Assembly: GCF_030272615.1 (NCBI RefSeq)
Contig: NC_081410.1
Coordinates: 114,850,140-114,914,139, forward strand
Origin: Cryptomeria japonica
Lineage: Eukaryota; Streptophyta; Pinopsida; Cupressales; Cupressaceae
Length of the DNA: 64,000 bases
Direction: 5' to 3'
The position numbers and the translations under genes are program-made. Within the stretch, counting starts at the first letter, position 1. Each line of letters opens with the position of its first letter. Below the pieces are notes generated by a model. It saw nothing but the letters and a program-made list of their open reading frames with translations, searched no databases and was not told the origin of the DNA. Positions 46,114 to 57,130 of the stretch are shown piece after piece.

Positions 46114-47889
46114 TGTAGTCACATAAATCTGTCCACTTAATTAAATGAATACTTAGTATTTGTTTGATTATTTAACCATCAATCAATAATTAATTAAATT
46201 AATATATTTAATTAATTCATCTTAACCCTCTTCTCCTATTAATTAAATAAATTATTCAATTTATTTGATTTAATTCACTTAACCAAATTCAGACCATTAA
46301 TTAAATAAATAAATCATATTTATTTAATTAAATCTTCTCTCACATTTAAATAAATTAATATTTATTTAAATTCCCCCAAAATCCCATCTCTCACATTTAA
46401 ATAAATTAACATTTATTTAAATCACCTTTATCCTCCACCCACTTGTATTTTCCTACAAATGCAAGTTGCACAACTATTTTAAATAAATCATTTATTTAAA
46501 TCACCTTTATCCTCCACCCACTTGTATTTTCCTACAAATGCAAGTTGCACAACTATTTTAAATAAATTATTTATTTAAAATCCTATTCATCCTCACCCAC
46601 TTGAAACCTCTAATGGTTTCCCTTAAAGTCTTCAAACTTAATGGCTTCCTTCTAGAGTCTTCTCAAACCTTTAATGGTTTCCCTTAAAGTCTTCAAACTT
46701 AATGGCTTCCTTCTAGAGCCTTCTCAAGCCTTTAATGGTTTCCCTTAAAGTCTTCAAACTTAATGGCTTCCTCTAAAGTCTTTAATGGTTTCCTTTAAAG
46801 TCTTCAAACTTAATGGCTTCCTTCTAAAGTCTTCTCAAACTTTTAATGGTTTCTCTTAAAGTCTTCAAGCATTTAATGCTTTATCTTCCTTTTTCTCATT
46901 TAAATAAATTAATATTTATCCAAATGCAAATTACACCATTTAATTGAAATAAATGATTTTATTTTAATTGAAAATCCCAAAATTCTTCCCACTTGCATTC
47001 TCCTACAAAACCCACTTGCAATCCTAACCCCCTTCTAGATTCTTCTAACCCCTTCCTAATTAGCCTAATCCATCTCCTAAATATTGTCACATTCCTAAGC
47101 AACTTGGAGTCACTTCTCAAAGCCCTCAAAGTCTTTGAAAGACATTTAAGGCTTTAAGTCTTCAAATGGTTAACTTCTAAAGTCTTCCAAACCATTAAAG
47201 ACTCTTACATAACCATTTATGGTTAACTCACCTTTTACCTTTGGTTAGAGACTTTCCTCTAACTTAACCATCATTTTGACTCATGGGTCTCTTCAAAGCA
47301 TTTATTTCTTTGACTAGGGTAACCATCATGTCCCCTCAAACATTTAATGCTCCTTATCTCTCCTCTAAAGCCTCCTCATGGTGACACTTGTCAACATGGG
47401 ATTGGGTTGAAAGTCTCACATGGATTGAATATCTTTCAATCCCAACCCTTGTTAAGATTGCTCGATCTTAACCCTTCATTTTTCTATTTCTTTTATAAAT
47501 AGAACCCTTCTCCTCAAGCAAATGAGGGAAGCATTAGAGCATTGTTGTTATACTGGCATTAGCATAGAGCTTTTTTTATAGCATCACTATCTACACTTGC
47601 ATAGCATTTATTTATCATTTTCAACCATCTTGAATTTCCATATGACATCCATGGCTAGTGCTAAAAGATGAGAGCTACACTCATGTGGAACTTGGAGAGG
47701 AGAGGAACAAGGGAGGAGCAACTATGAACATCTTGATTAGCATTTGGAGGAGTATAGTTTATCTATTCTATATTTGTATGCTTTCTATTTCATGCTTAAT
47801 ATCTCTCTTGATATGCTTGTTTAGGATAATCTTTTGTTGCTAACACTAATGTTTGTTTCTTGTGCTCTTGTGTGTGTTGCCATCAAACA
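46114..47889 (+). repeat. Gypsy A LTR2, lacking its last bases
   Basis: Begins TGTAGTCACATAAATC after a normal polypurine tract. It runs through TATA (tataaatag near 47494) and stops in catcaaaca, about 40 bp before the expected end, where an inverted internal fragment is joined. Confidence 0.88.
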
Positions 47890-48526
47890 AATAGAAGAAA
47901 TGAAGGACCTATGACTCATTCCTATGGCATAAGAAGAAAATAGAGTATCCATTGTCATTACTATGTATGAATGATATGCAGTTATTTATGAATGTATGGA
48001 TGGATGGAATGCAACAGAATGCAATATATACAGATGAGATGGAATGATGATCCATAGTGCTTTATTTTTCATCATTGAGCTTTAACAATGTTGTAATAAA
48101 ATACAAGCAACTTGACATAATGATTCAAGATGACCTGAGTATTCCTTACATGGATTTTGATATAGCAAGTTAATACAAGCAACTTGATATAATGGATCAA
48201 GTTGACCAGAGTATTGCTTGCGGAACAGATAAGGATTATCTCCTTTCATGCATGACTTGGAACATCCTCCTTGGTCTTTTATCGATCATATCCTAAGACA
48301 AAGTGCATACCGTAATAAGAGATAAATCATTATCGAGCTTGGATGAGGTAGGAGAAACCAAAGAAAGAGCATACGTACTTGCAAACAAATAATATATACA
48401 AATAATAAAGAATATGGACCCTCGATAATGGTTTATGCTTATATAGTCGAGGTATACGCTGTAGTTAGCAAGCCGTAGTGATCTATGACTGAAGTTTGCA
48501 TACGATCACGTAACTTAGTGAACTTC
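47890..48526 (-). repeat. Inverted copy of gypsy A internal sequence
   Basis: The reverse complement of about 44615-45250 of the same element, with scattered differences. It is joined to LTR sequence at both ends, with a few bases of shared sequence at the right junction (tcctac). Confidence 0.88.
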
Positions 48527-50021
48527 CTACAAAACTCACTTGCAATCCTAACTATTTTCTAGATTCTTCTAACCCCTTCCTAATTAGCCTAACCCATCCC
48601 CTAAATATTGTCACATTCCTAAGCAACTTGGAGTCACTTCTCAAAGCCTTCAAAGTCTTTGAAAGACATGTAAGACTTTAAGTCTTCAAATGGTTAACCT
48701 CTAAAGTCTTCCAAACCATTAAAGACTCTTACATAACCATTTATGGTTAACTCACCTTTTACCTTTGGTTAGAGACTTTCCTCTAACTTAACCATTCCTT
48801 AAAGTCTTCAAACTTAATGGTTTCCCTTAAAGTCTTAAAACTTAATGGCTTCCTTTAAAGTCTTCTTAAGATTTTAATGGTTTCCCTTAAAGTCTTCAAA
48901 CTTAATGGCTTCCTTCTAGAGTCTTCTCAAACCTTTAATGGTTTCCCTTAAAGTCTTCAAGCATTTAATGCTTTATCTTCCTTTTTCTTATTTAAATAAA
49001 TTAATATTTATTTGAATATTTACCCAAATGCAAATTACACCATTTAATTGAAATAAATAATTTTATTTTAATTGAAAATCCCAAAATTTCTCCCACTTGC
49101 ATTCTCCTACAAAACCCACTTGCAATCCTAACCCCCTTCTAGATTCTTCTAACCCCTTCCTAATTAGCCTAATCCATCTCCTAAATATTGTCACATTCCT
49201 AAGCAACTTGGAGTCACTTCTCAAAGCTCTCAAAGTTTTTGAAAGACATTTAAGACTTTAAGTCTTCAAATGGTTAACCTCTAAAGTCTTCCAAACCATT
49301 AAAGACTGTTACATAACGATTTATGGTTAACTCACCTTTTACGTTTGGTTAGAGATTTTCCTCTAACTTAACCATCATTTTGACTCATGGGTTTCTTCAA
49401 AGCATTTATTTCTTTGACTAGGGTAACCATCATGTCCCCTCAAGCATTTAATGCTCCTTATCTCTCCTCTCAAGCCACCTCATGGTGACACTTGTCAAAA
49501 TGGGATTGGGTTGAAAGTCTCACATGGATTGAATATCTTTCAATCCTAACCCTTGTTAAGATTGCTCAATCTTAACCCTTCATTTCCCCATTTTTTCTAT
49601 AAATAGAACCCTTCTCCTCAAGCAAATGAGAGAAGCATTAGAGCATTGTTGTTATACTGGCATTAGCATAGAGCTTTTTTTATAGCATCACTATCTACAC
49701 TTGCATAACATTTATTTATCATTTTCAACCATCTTGAATCTCCATATGGCATCCATGGCTAGTGCTAAAAGCTAAGAGCTACACTCATGTGGAACTTGGA
49801 GAGGAGAGGAACAAGGGAGAAACAACTATGAGCATCTTGATTAGCATTTGGAGGAGTATAGTTTATCTATTCTATGTTTGTATGCTTTCTATTTCATGCT
49901 TAATATCTTTCTTGATATGCTTGTTTAGAATAATCTTTTGTTGCTAACACTAACATTTGTTTCTTGTGCTTTTGTGTGTGTTGCCATCTAATAGATTTTC
50001 TAATCTTTTTTACAGAGCATC
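48527..50021 (+). repeat. Gypsy A partial LTR block
   Basis: Starts in mid-LTR (equivalent to about 47003) and runs to the equivalent of 47270. It then steps back about 480 bp into the repeated cttaaagtcttcaaac block near 48795 and continues to the LTR end at gcatc (50021). TATA is near 49599. An internal duplication therefore lies inside this block. Confidence 0.82.
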
Positions 50022-50190
50022 TATTTTCCTCTTTTTCGAGAGATCGCCCGATTTTTCAAAATTTTTCAGACCATCTCTCGAGGGGGCATACCACCCACTA
50101 AATTAACATTTATGGGGCATATTTCTTTACACCTATTTTTCTTTCTTTGAAACGACGCGATAAAACCGCACCATCTCAAAGAAGGGCAAA
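50022..50190 (+). repeat. Short copy of gypsy A 3' internal end
   Basis: Corresponds to the last part of 45890-46113, with hairpin arms at 50036-50044 and 50073-50081, the conserved ggggcataccacccactaa and the polypurine tract. Confidence 0.85.
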
Positions 50191-52146
50191 TGTGGTCACA
50201 TAAATCTGTCCACTTAATTAAATGAATATTTAGTATTTATTTGATTATTTAACCATCAATCAATAATTAATTAAATTAATATATTTAATTCATTCATTTT
50301 AACCCTCTTCTCCTATTAATTAAATAAATTATTCAATTTATTTGATTTAATTCACTTAACCAAATTCAGACCATTAATTAAATAAATAAATCATATTTAT
50401 TTAATTAAATTTTCTCTCACATTTAAATAAAATAATATTTATTTAAATTCCCCCATAATCCCACCTCTCACATTTAAATAAATTAACATTTATTTAAATC
50501 ACCTTTATCCTCTACCCACTTTTATTTTCCTACAAATGCAAGTTGCACAACTATTTTAAATAAATTATTTATTTAAATCACCTTTATCCTCCACCCACTT
50601 GTATTTTCCTACAAATGCAAGTTGCACAACTATTTTAAATAAATCATTTATTTAAATCACCTTTATCCTCCACCCACTTGTATTTTCCTACAAATGCAAG
50701 TTGCACAACTATTTTAAATAAATCATTTATTTAAATCACCTTTATCCTCCACCCACTTGTATTTTCTTACAAATGCAAGTTGCACAACTATTTTAAATAA
50801 ATTATTTATTTAAAATCCTATTTATCCTCACGCACTTGAAACCTTTAATGGTTTCTCTTAAAGTCTTCAAACTTAATGGCTTCTTTCTAGAGCCTTCTCA
50901 AGCTTTTAATGGTTTTCTTTAAAGTCTTCAAACTCAATGGCTTCCTTCTATAGTCTTCTTAAGCCTTTAATGGTTTTCCTTAAAGTCTTCGAACTTAATG
51001 GCTTCCCTTAAGACTTTAATGGTTTCCCTTAAAGTCTTCAAATTTAATGACTTCCTTCTAGAGTCATCTCAAACCTTTAATGGTTTCCCTTAAAGTCTTC
51101 AAACATTTAATGCTTTATCTTCCTTTTTCTCATTTAAATAAATTAATATTTATTTGAATATTTACCCAAATGCAAATTACACCATTTAATTGAAATAAAT
51201 GATTTTATTTTAATTGAAAATCCCAAAATTCCTCCCACTTGCATTCTCCTACAAAACCCACTTGCAATCCTAACCCCCTTCTAGATTCTTCTAACCCCTT
51301 CCTAATTAGCCTAATTCATCCCCTAAATATTGTCACATTCTTAAGCAACTTGGAGTCACTTCTCAAAACCCTCAAAGTTTTTGAAAGACATTTAAGGCTT
51401 TAAGTCTTCAAATGGTTAACCTCTAAAGTCTTCCAAACCATTAAAGACTCTTACATAACCATTTATGGTTAACTCACCTTTTTACCTCTGGTTAGAGACT
51501 TTCCTCTAACTTAACCATCTTTTTGACTCATGGGTCTCTTCAAAGCATTTATTTCTTTGACTAGGGTAACCATCGTGTCCCCTCAAGCATTTAATGTTCC
51601 TTATCTCTCCTCTCAAGCCTCCTCATGGTGACACTTGTCAAAATGGAATTGGTTTGAAAGTCTCACATGGATTGAATATCTTTCAATCCTAACCCTTGTT
51701 AAGATTGCTCAATCTTAACCCTTCATTTCCCCATTTCTTCTATAAATAGAACCCTTCTCCTCAAGAAAAGAAGGAAGCATCAGAGTATTGTTGTTATACT
51801 GGCATTAGCATAGAGCTTTTTCATAGCATCACTATCTACACTTGCATAGCATTTGTTTATCATATTCAACCATCTTGAATCTCCATATGACATCCATGGC
51901 TAGTGCTAAAAGCTAAGAGCTACACTCATGTGGAACGTGAAGAGGAGAGGAACAAGGGAGGAGCAACTATGAGCATCTTGATTAACTATTTTATTCTATG
52001 TTTATATGCTTTTTATTTCATGCTTAATATCTCTCTTGATATGCCTATTTAGGATAATCTTTTATTGCTAACACTAACGTTTGTTTCTTGTGCTCTTGTG
52101 TGTGTTGTCATCAAACATATTTTTTAATCATTTTTGCATAGCATCA
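50191..52146 (+). repeat. Gypsy A LTR3 (outer 3' LTR)
   Basis: 1956 bp, TGTGGTCACATAAATC to GCATAGCATCA, followed by CTAAT. It is longer than LTR1 mainly because the unit of about 79 bp occurs four times (about 50503-50820) instead of twice. Confidence 0.92.
50503..50820 (+). repeat. Tandem array of 79-bp units in LTR3
   Basis: Four near-identical units, each with acccacttgtattttcctac, aaatgcaagttgcacaac and an attttaaataaatcatttat-like palindromic stretch. LTR1 and LTR2 have two units each. Confidence 0.85.
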
Positions 52147-53261
52147 CTAATATTAGATGATATGGAATGAAAATGATTTATTTTAATCCAAAATAACAAT
52201 ATATTGATGATTTATGCTAAATGCTCTCTCTAAAAATGACTATAATGTAAATGCATACAAGTTTTGCAGGATCTGGATTACAAAGAAATGAGCTCTATTT
52301 ATAGGAAAAATGGAGCAATGGATAGTTGAGATTGAGTAATCTCAACAAGGGTCAGGATTGAAGGGTTTAAGATCCATGTGAGGGCTTTCAACCCAATCCT
52401 AGGATGACAAATGTCAACATGAGATGGGTTGATAGGAGAGGGAAGAAGCATTAAATGCTTGACATGACCCGAGGGTTAACTTGGGAGGTAAGGTTTATGT
52501 TGAATTGAGTAAATAAATTCATTATCCAAAGAATAATGCTTTTATCCAATGGATAAACTCTTGTGCAAGAGTTAGTGAGGATAACCATGGTCAAAGCAAT
52601 AAATGTTTGAGAAGACACATGGGTCACATGAGGGTTGAGTTAGGGGTCAAAGTCCCTAACCATGGGTGCAAGTGGATTTAACCATAAATGGTCATGTAAG
52701 AGCCATTAGTGGTTTGGAAGACTTTAGAGTTTAAATTGTTGAACAAATCAAGCCTTAAATGCTTTTCAAAGACTTTGAAATCTTTGAAAAGTGACTCCAA
52801 GTTGCTTAGGAATGTGACAATAATTAGGAGATAGATTAGGCTAATTAGGAAGGGGTTAGAAGAATTTAGAAGGGGATTAGGATTGCAAGTGAGTTTGGTG
52901 GGTGAGGGAAAATATGATTTTTATTAAAATAAAATTCATTTATTTCAACAAATAGGTGCAAGTTGCATTTTTAGGAGAATGCAAGTGGGGGGATTTAATG
53001 ATTTAAATAAATATTTTATTTAATTTATTTAAAAGAAGAAAGGGGATTAAATGAAATAAATAAGATTTATTCATTTAATTGATTGTGAATTTAGTTTAAT
53101 GAATTAATTAAAATAAATTGAATAATTTATTTAATTAATGGGAGAATGATTTGAAGGTGAATTAATTAAATGTTAATTTAATTAACTGGTGGCTAGTGGA
53201 TTTTTAATCAAATAAATAGCAAATATTCATTTAATTAAACTGGACAGATTTATGTGACTAA
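52147..53261 (-). repeat. Gypsy B 5' LTR, outer part
   Basis: Continues the 5' LTR of B beyond element A, with CTAAT at 52147-52151. The outermost base pattern is GACTAA where the 3' LTR has GACTACA, so one base has been lost at the tip. Followed by GGATAG (53262-53267), the second copy of the target duplication. Confidence 0.92.
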
Positions 53262-53267
53262 GGATAG

Positions 53268-53947
53268 TAATCCAAACCAATACAGGAAAGAGCATTTAAG
53301 GAGCAGATCTAATGATTGAACCAATTATTAGAGATGAGGGCCCTGTCAAGTTTCACCTATATAGGATCAGATCCAATTCTTCTATTAGTCCAAGTATAAT
53401 TAGCACCCTGAAGATCCACATCATGAAGTGTCTGATTATCAATGAAGTTCATCAGATTCATTCTACTCTCAAGCTGAGAAGGAATCTCCCCAAATTTCTC
53501 ATTCTCCTTGAGAGGCGTGTTAAAGTCTCCCATCACCAACCATCCTTCAGTCTTGAATTGAGCCCTAATAAAATCTCTCTTATTCCAGAATTTGCTTCTC
53601 TCTTGTTTTGAATTCAAGGCATAGATATTAGATAAGAGCCCAGTAGTCCCATCTTTAATGTGATGAAATCTAACAAACATCATATTATTGTCAAGCCAAA
53701 CTAGATTCCCGTGTACATGTTGAAGGTTCCAAAAGAGGGAAATGCCTCTAGAGGCACCATCTGAAGTACCCCCTAAAGCCCCATAGTTCTTAAACACTTT
53801 AAGTTTTTCCACTTTATCCTTAGGCATTTTAGTTTCTTGAATCAGAACAATATCAGGTTTGTGATCCCTAACAAGGTTCCTGAGAATCTCGTGTTTATGT
53901 AGACCATTAAGTCTGCGAATGTTCCATGAAATAATCTTCATATTCAT
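53268..53947 (-). pseudogene. LINE ORF2 N-terminal part: apurinic-type endonuclease
   Basis: Minus strand, ATG at 53947 or two codons on (MNMKIISWNIRRLNG). Exonuclease/endonuclease/phosphatase fold motifs of L1 endonuclease are present: SWNIRRLN, VLIQETKMPK, SRGISLFWN, WLVMGDFNTPL (catalytic Asp/Asn), YTWTNRR. A TAG follows SDPI, after which LDRALISN is still readable. The terminal motif that normally reads SDHYPI is split by the gypsy B insertion and appears as DYYPIS across 53268/14437. The endonuclease would nick genomic target DNA to prime reverse transcription. It is inactive here. Confidence 0.9.
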
Positions 53948-54249
53948 TTAAAAGAACATACCTAATGGATGGTCAACTGGGTACCATCCGCTATATTCTT
54001 GTTGGCTTCCAGCTCTCTCATCTGAGTGGTTGATTTCCTTCCTGGCGTTACAGGGTTTGAACCCACATTAGCTTTCGCCCTCCCCCTAGTTTTCACAGGA
54101 GTAGTTTGGGACGTAGATTTAGGACCCTTTTTCCCTCCCTACTTTCTCTATGTGACATCATTAATCTGGATTTCATCATCCATAGGGTTCTAGGCAGTAG
54201 TTTTTTGCAAGGCCTTAATTTTTTTTTTGGTGATCTTCCCATTTAGAGC

Positions 54250-55650
54250 TTATATTGAGAAGAGAAGTTGTCGGTGACGAAAGAAAGGTATATTTAACAT
54301 ACTCAACAAACTTCTAGAGCTCAGAAGAAGATTATCCTCCAAGGATATTGCATTGATGGGCATCTTCAAAGATGGGATAAATATCCTCACTATTCGAGTC
54401 CTTTGTAATTGAGTTTGAATCCTCCTCAACATTATTCTCTTGCAGAACCACATGGATTCCCCCTTCTTTCAGATCTTCTTCCTTCTGTTCATCATAGTTG
54501 GGGCTGGGCTTTTGTCCTTCATCAAATATAGTCTTGTCTCCTTCTATATCTTCCTTCTTTGATTCCTCATTACATACCTTATTATATTTTACCTTTTGTT
54601 CAAAGGTATCAGGAATGATAACATTCTTAATCTCTTCTTCTGCCTTCTTATTGGTGTTTTTAGCTTTCCACTGCAACTTCCTTTTTTTTTTAGTTTTTTC
54701 CTTTTCATCCTGTAGCGAGCATTTCTTGGTAATATGTCCAACTTTTTTACAATGGAAACACGCTAAAGGAACACTCTCGTATTCCAACGGTCGGATCCAT
54801 TTCCCAAGCCTAGAGTTAATCTCTATTGTGAGAGGCATATCTGTTCCTTGTGAAACACCCACATAGATTCTTGCAAAGGTGAGTCATCTTCTAGCTGCAG
54901 TGGTCGGATCAATGGATAGGAGTTCACCAAAGGAGTTGGGCAGACCATTAAAGACATCTTCGACCCAGAATTCTAAGGGAAGACCTGGGAGTCTTACCCA
55001 AACAGGGGCCTACGCAAAGAAGGGTGCATTGAGATCCAACAATGGCGACCACTTCTGAAGCGCCAACGCAGTCTTCAAAATCACCCAAGGACCACCACAA
55101 AGAATCTTAGTCATATCTTCCTCACAAGAGAAGTTAAGGGAGAGAGCCCCTTTTAGAATAACAGCAATTTCAACCTATCCCTTAAGAACCCACTTTTTCT
55201 AGCATACTCCCTGACAACATCAATATTAGGTCTAGGACCCAAGAATTTACCGACCAGAGTCAGGGCCATCAAAGCGATATTGTGTTCAATCACTGGGTCT
55301 AGGACTTCAATTGCAAATCTCCCTTTCTCAAGGTCAGAAATATTACGTACCTCAGGAAGAGAAGACTTCCCGCATGGTTTAATGCCAAACAAAGAGGACC
55401 AGGGGCGAGACATGTCCACCCGATTGGGTCCCTGTCTTGAGATTTCTCCAGTATGTGTTGATCTCCCTCCTCTCGGATCCAAGGGTTTGTTACCCCCTTG
55501 TGGGTCCCCGATAACTGGGTCCTTGCCATCCGCTTGAGGATTTGCAGTCTCAGGAGCATCTTGTGATCCTTCCTTTCTGCTAGCATCCTGGATTGCAAGG
55601 CCTGTGCAGGGTTTCCCGCCTAGAACAGAGTTCAAAATTCCTCTCCTCAT
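54250..55650 (-). pseudogene. LINE ORF1 (DUF4283 and CCHC knuckle)
   Basis: Minus strand. It starts at ATG 55650 only about 30 bp inside the LINE 5' end, with a Gly/Pro/Asp-rich N-terminus and then a DUF4283-type region (VGKFLGPRPNIDVVREYARK, about 55250). A frameshift follows near 55160. The middle is readable in another frame (SFGELLSIDPTTAARR, near 54930). The 54862-54332 segment has TDMPLTIEINSRLGKW, PLEYESVPLACFHCKKVGHI with a CCHC zinc knuckle (about 54770), then a Lys-rich and an acidic stretch. ORF1 products bind LINE RNA. Broken by frameshifts and stops. Confidence 0.85.
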
Positions 55651-55679
55651 CTCTCGCTTAGAACATACAGAGTATTTAT

Positions 55680-55695
55680 AAATTTCATAACGGTT
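55680..55695. repeat. Target-site duplication of the large LINE, right copy
   Basis: aaatttcataacggtt, identical to 2688-2703, just beyond the 5' end of ORF1. Confidence 0.8.
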
Positions 55696-56569
55696 ATTAT
55701 GTATAAAATTTAAATATTAATTAAAATTAATGTACACCATTATCTCATATTTTAAATATGAAATTTAATTATTAATTAAAATTTGTATACACAATATATA
55801 TTAAGTTGGGCATTTCTTATCTTTTCCATGTGCGTCAATTACGATAAAGGCTTTTTCATATATGAGTTTTTGATGGACAAGTTAAAAAGAACGTAATTTT
55901 AAGGTAAAATATTATTAAATTCAAAGAGAGAAGTAAAATATGAAATGGAAACCGTAAACCAAAAAATTCCCCATTCGCTAAAAAACTCTGGTGCGAGACA
56001 ATTCCAGTCAAAGTGTTTCTCACCAAAAAAAAGCTATCGGCTAGTTAGGTTTTTTTTAGTTTTTTAATAAAAAAAATGTTGATTACAAAGAAAGTATGGC
56101 AATTCAAAAATAATTATAAGAAAAGAAAAAAATTGGAAAATTGGAAAAATACAAAATATCCATCACTGATCAATAAAATACAAAGTTAAAAAAAGTTGTT
56201 ACAGTTGTGTCTTAGTTTATTGTATTATAAAAAAATTATTTTCATTTCATTTAAATGATTTACTATAGTGGTTATACATGAAAATTTTTTATCTCCATGT
56301 TTATCTTTATCATGATGTTTGAGTCTACACATTGGATGAGACCATGAATCAACAATAACATCATCACTACTTAACCATCACAGTTTGTGATGAACCCTTA
56401 GTGAAACTTTATCTTATGAATATATAAATTATTTATTTATCATTAAAGTTTTTTTATATATAAAGGATGGCTCAATCTCTATAATTTAAGTGGTTAAGTG
56501 GTGGAGAACTTGTAATCTTAAAAGATAGTTCACAAGTAAAAATCCTACAAGTGATAAAGAAAACTTACC
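55696..56569. other. AT-rich host DNA, no gene seen
   Basis: Right-hand flank of the LINE. It resembles 1586-2687 in composition and has no supportable ORF or repeat. Confidence 0.6.
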
Positions 56570-57130
56570 GCAAGAGTTGTCGTATCTCTCAAAAGTCTTC
56601 CTTTTGAATGGATATAGCAACAAAGTCATCTCTAGAACCTTCAACCAAACCAAGTCTAATTTCTCCTCCAAACCTAATTACATCCAACCCTTTGGCTTAC
56701 CTACTGCCTCCCTCCCTTGCATTAAATGTGTTTCCCACAAAATTTCCAAAATCCTTCATAAGAAAGGCCTTCCTTGTGCTTTAAAGCCTTTCTCAACATT
56801 AAGCAACCTGATCCCTCATTTTAAAGACCCTAGAGACATCTATCTGGAGTCTGGCATTTACAAAGTGTCTGTTCTTGTGACATCCCTTATATAGGTGAAA
56901 CTAGTTGCTCTTTCAAAACCAGATTAAAAGAGCACAGTGCTTATATAAGGCATCAATGCTCCCTCAAATCAACCCTTTTTTACCACTTCTCATCCACCAA
57001 GAATCATATTTGTTTAGAAGACACCCAAATCTTGTATAAAGTAGATAACCTCTTTAAGAGGAAACCCAAGGAATCCATCGAAATACATAACCACCCATCC
57101 AATCTTAATAGAGATGATGGATGGACCTGA
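56570..57130 (+). pseudogene. Penelope-like element fragment with GIY-YIG endonuclease
   Basis: Plus strand. The first part (to about 56850) is the linker between RT and endonuclease: NGYSNKVISRTFNQ, ASLPCIKCVSHKISKILHKK and PFSTLSNLIPHFKDPRDI. The GIY-YIG nuclease follows with GIYKVS at 56853-56870. After a one-base shift it continues with CSC, YIGE (56888-56899), TRLKEH, HICLEDTQI and HPSNLNRDDGW before a TGA at 57128-57130. These are the two sequence halves that name the nuclease, its catalytic Arg region and the C-terminal NLNRDDG typical of Penelope-like elements. No RT catalytic core is found upstream, so the copy is 5' truncated. Conifers are known to hold GIY-YIG Penelope-like elements (Dryad) attributed to transfer from arthropods. 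Confidence 0.82.

Larger units (their letters stand above)
31841..52146 (+). mobile_element. Gypsy element A (Tat lineage, plus strand), rearranged
   Basis: Inserted in B's 5' LTR, flanked by CTAAT. Order: LTR1 31841-33679, PBS, leader, small basic ORF, gag-PR-RT-RH-aRH-INT (36421-43673), 3' region to 46113, LTR2 46114-47889, inverted internal fragment 47890-48526, LTR piece 48527-50021, short 3' internal piece 50022-50190, LTR3 50191-52146. A normal element would end after one 3' LTR; here LTR sequence occurs in four blocks. It is a relative of B, not a copy: the primer site, leader, ORFs and 3' hairpin correspond, but the PMD cargo is absent. Confidence 0.9.
14438..53261 (-). mobile_element. 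Gypsy element B (Tat lineage, minus strand) with antisense PMD gene
   Basis: A Ty3-gypsy element on the minus strand. Its 5' LTR is 53261-52147 continued at 31840-31501, split by element A. PBS is at 31498-31476, leader to 29545, small basic ORF at 29544-29206, gag from 28725, then PR, RT-RH, aRH and INT to about 21690. A 3' region of about 5.8 kb carries a plus-strand PMD gene, and the 3' LTR is 15887-14438. Both LTRs total 1450 bp when A and one CTAAT are removed. The extra archaeal-type RNase H after RT-RH and the DNGA protease place it in the Tat (Ogre/Retand-type) branch. All coding parts are broken. Excluding A it is about 18.5 kb. Confidence 0.9.
2704..55679 (-). mobile_element. L1-type LINE (minus strand) hosting all nested insertions
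   Basis: One non-LTR retrotransposon occupies the minus strand, bounded by a 16-bp exact target-site duplication. Its pieces are 55679-53268 (ORF1 and endonuclease), 14437-12953 (RT), 12496-8780 (RT thumb, zf-RVT, RNase H, third ORF) and 3012-2704 (end of third ORF and 3' UTR), about 7.9 kb in total. Each gap is exactly filled by an LTR element with its own target-site duplication, and the reading resumes across each gap. The 3' end is a short A-run. Many stops and frameshifts show it is dead, and it is the oldest layer of the nest. The third ORF downstream of RNase H is unusual for the L1 clade. Confidence 0.85.

Noticed and set aside
50503-50820. Regular 79-bp repeats that could be mistaken for a CRISPR-like array.
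   Set aside because: Units are contiguous tandem copies without unique spacers, lie inside an LTR, and the DNA is plant nuclear.
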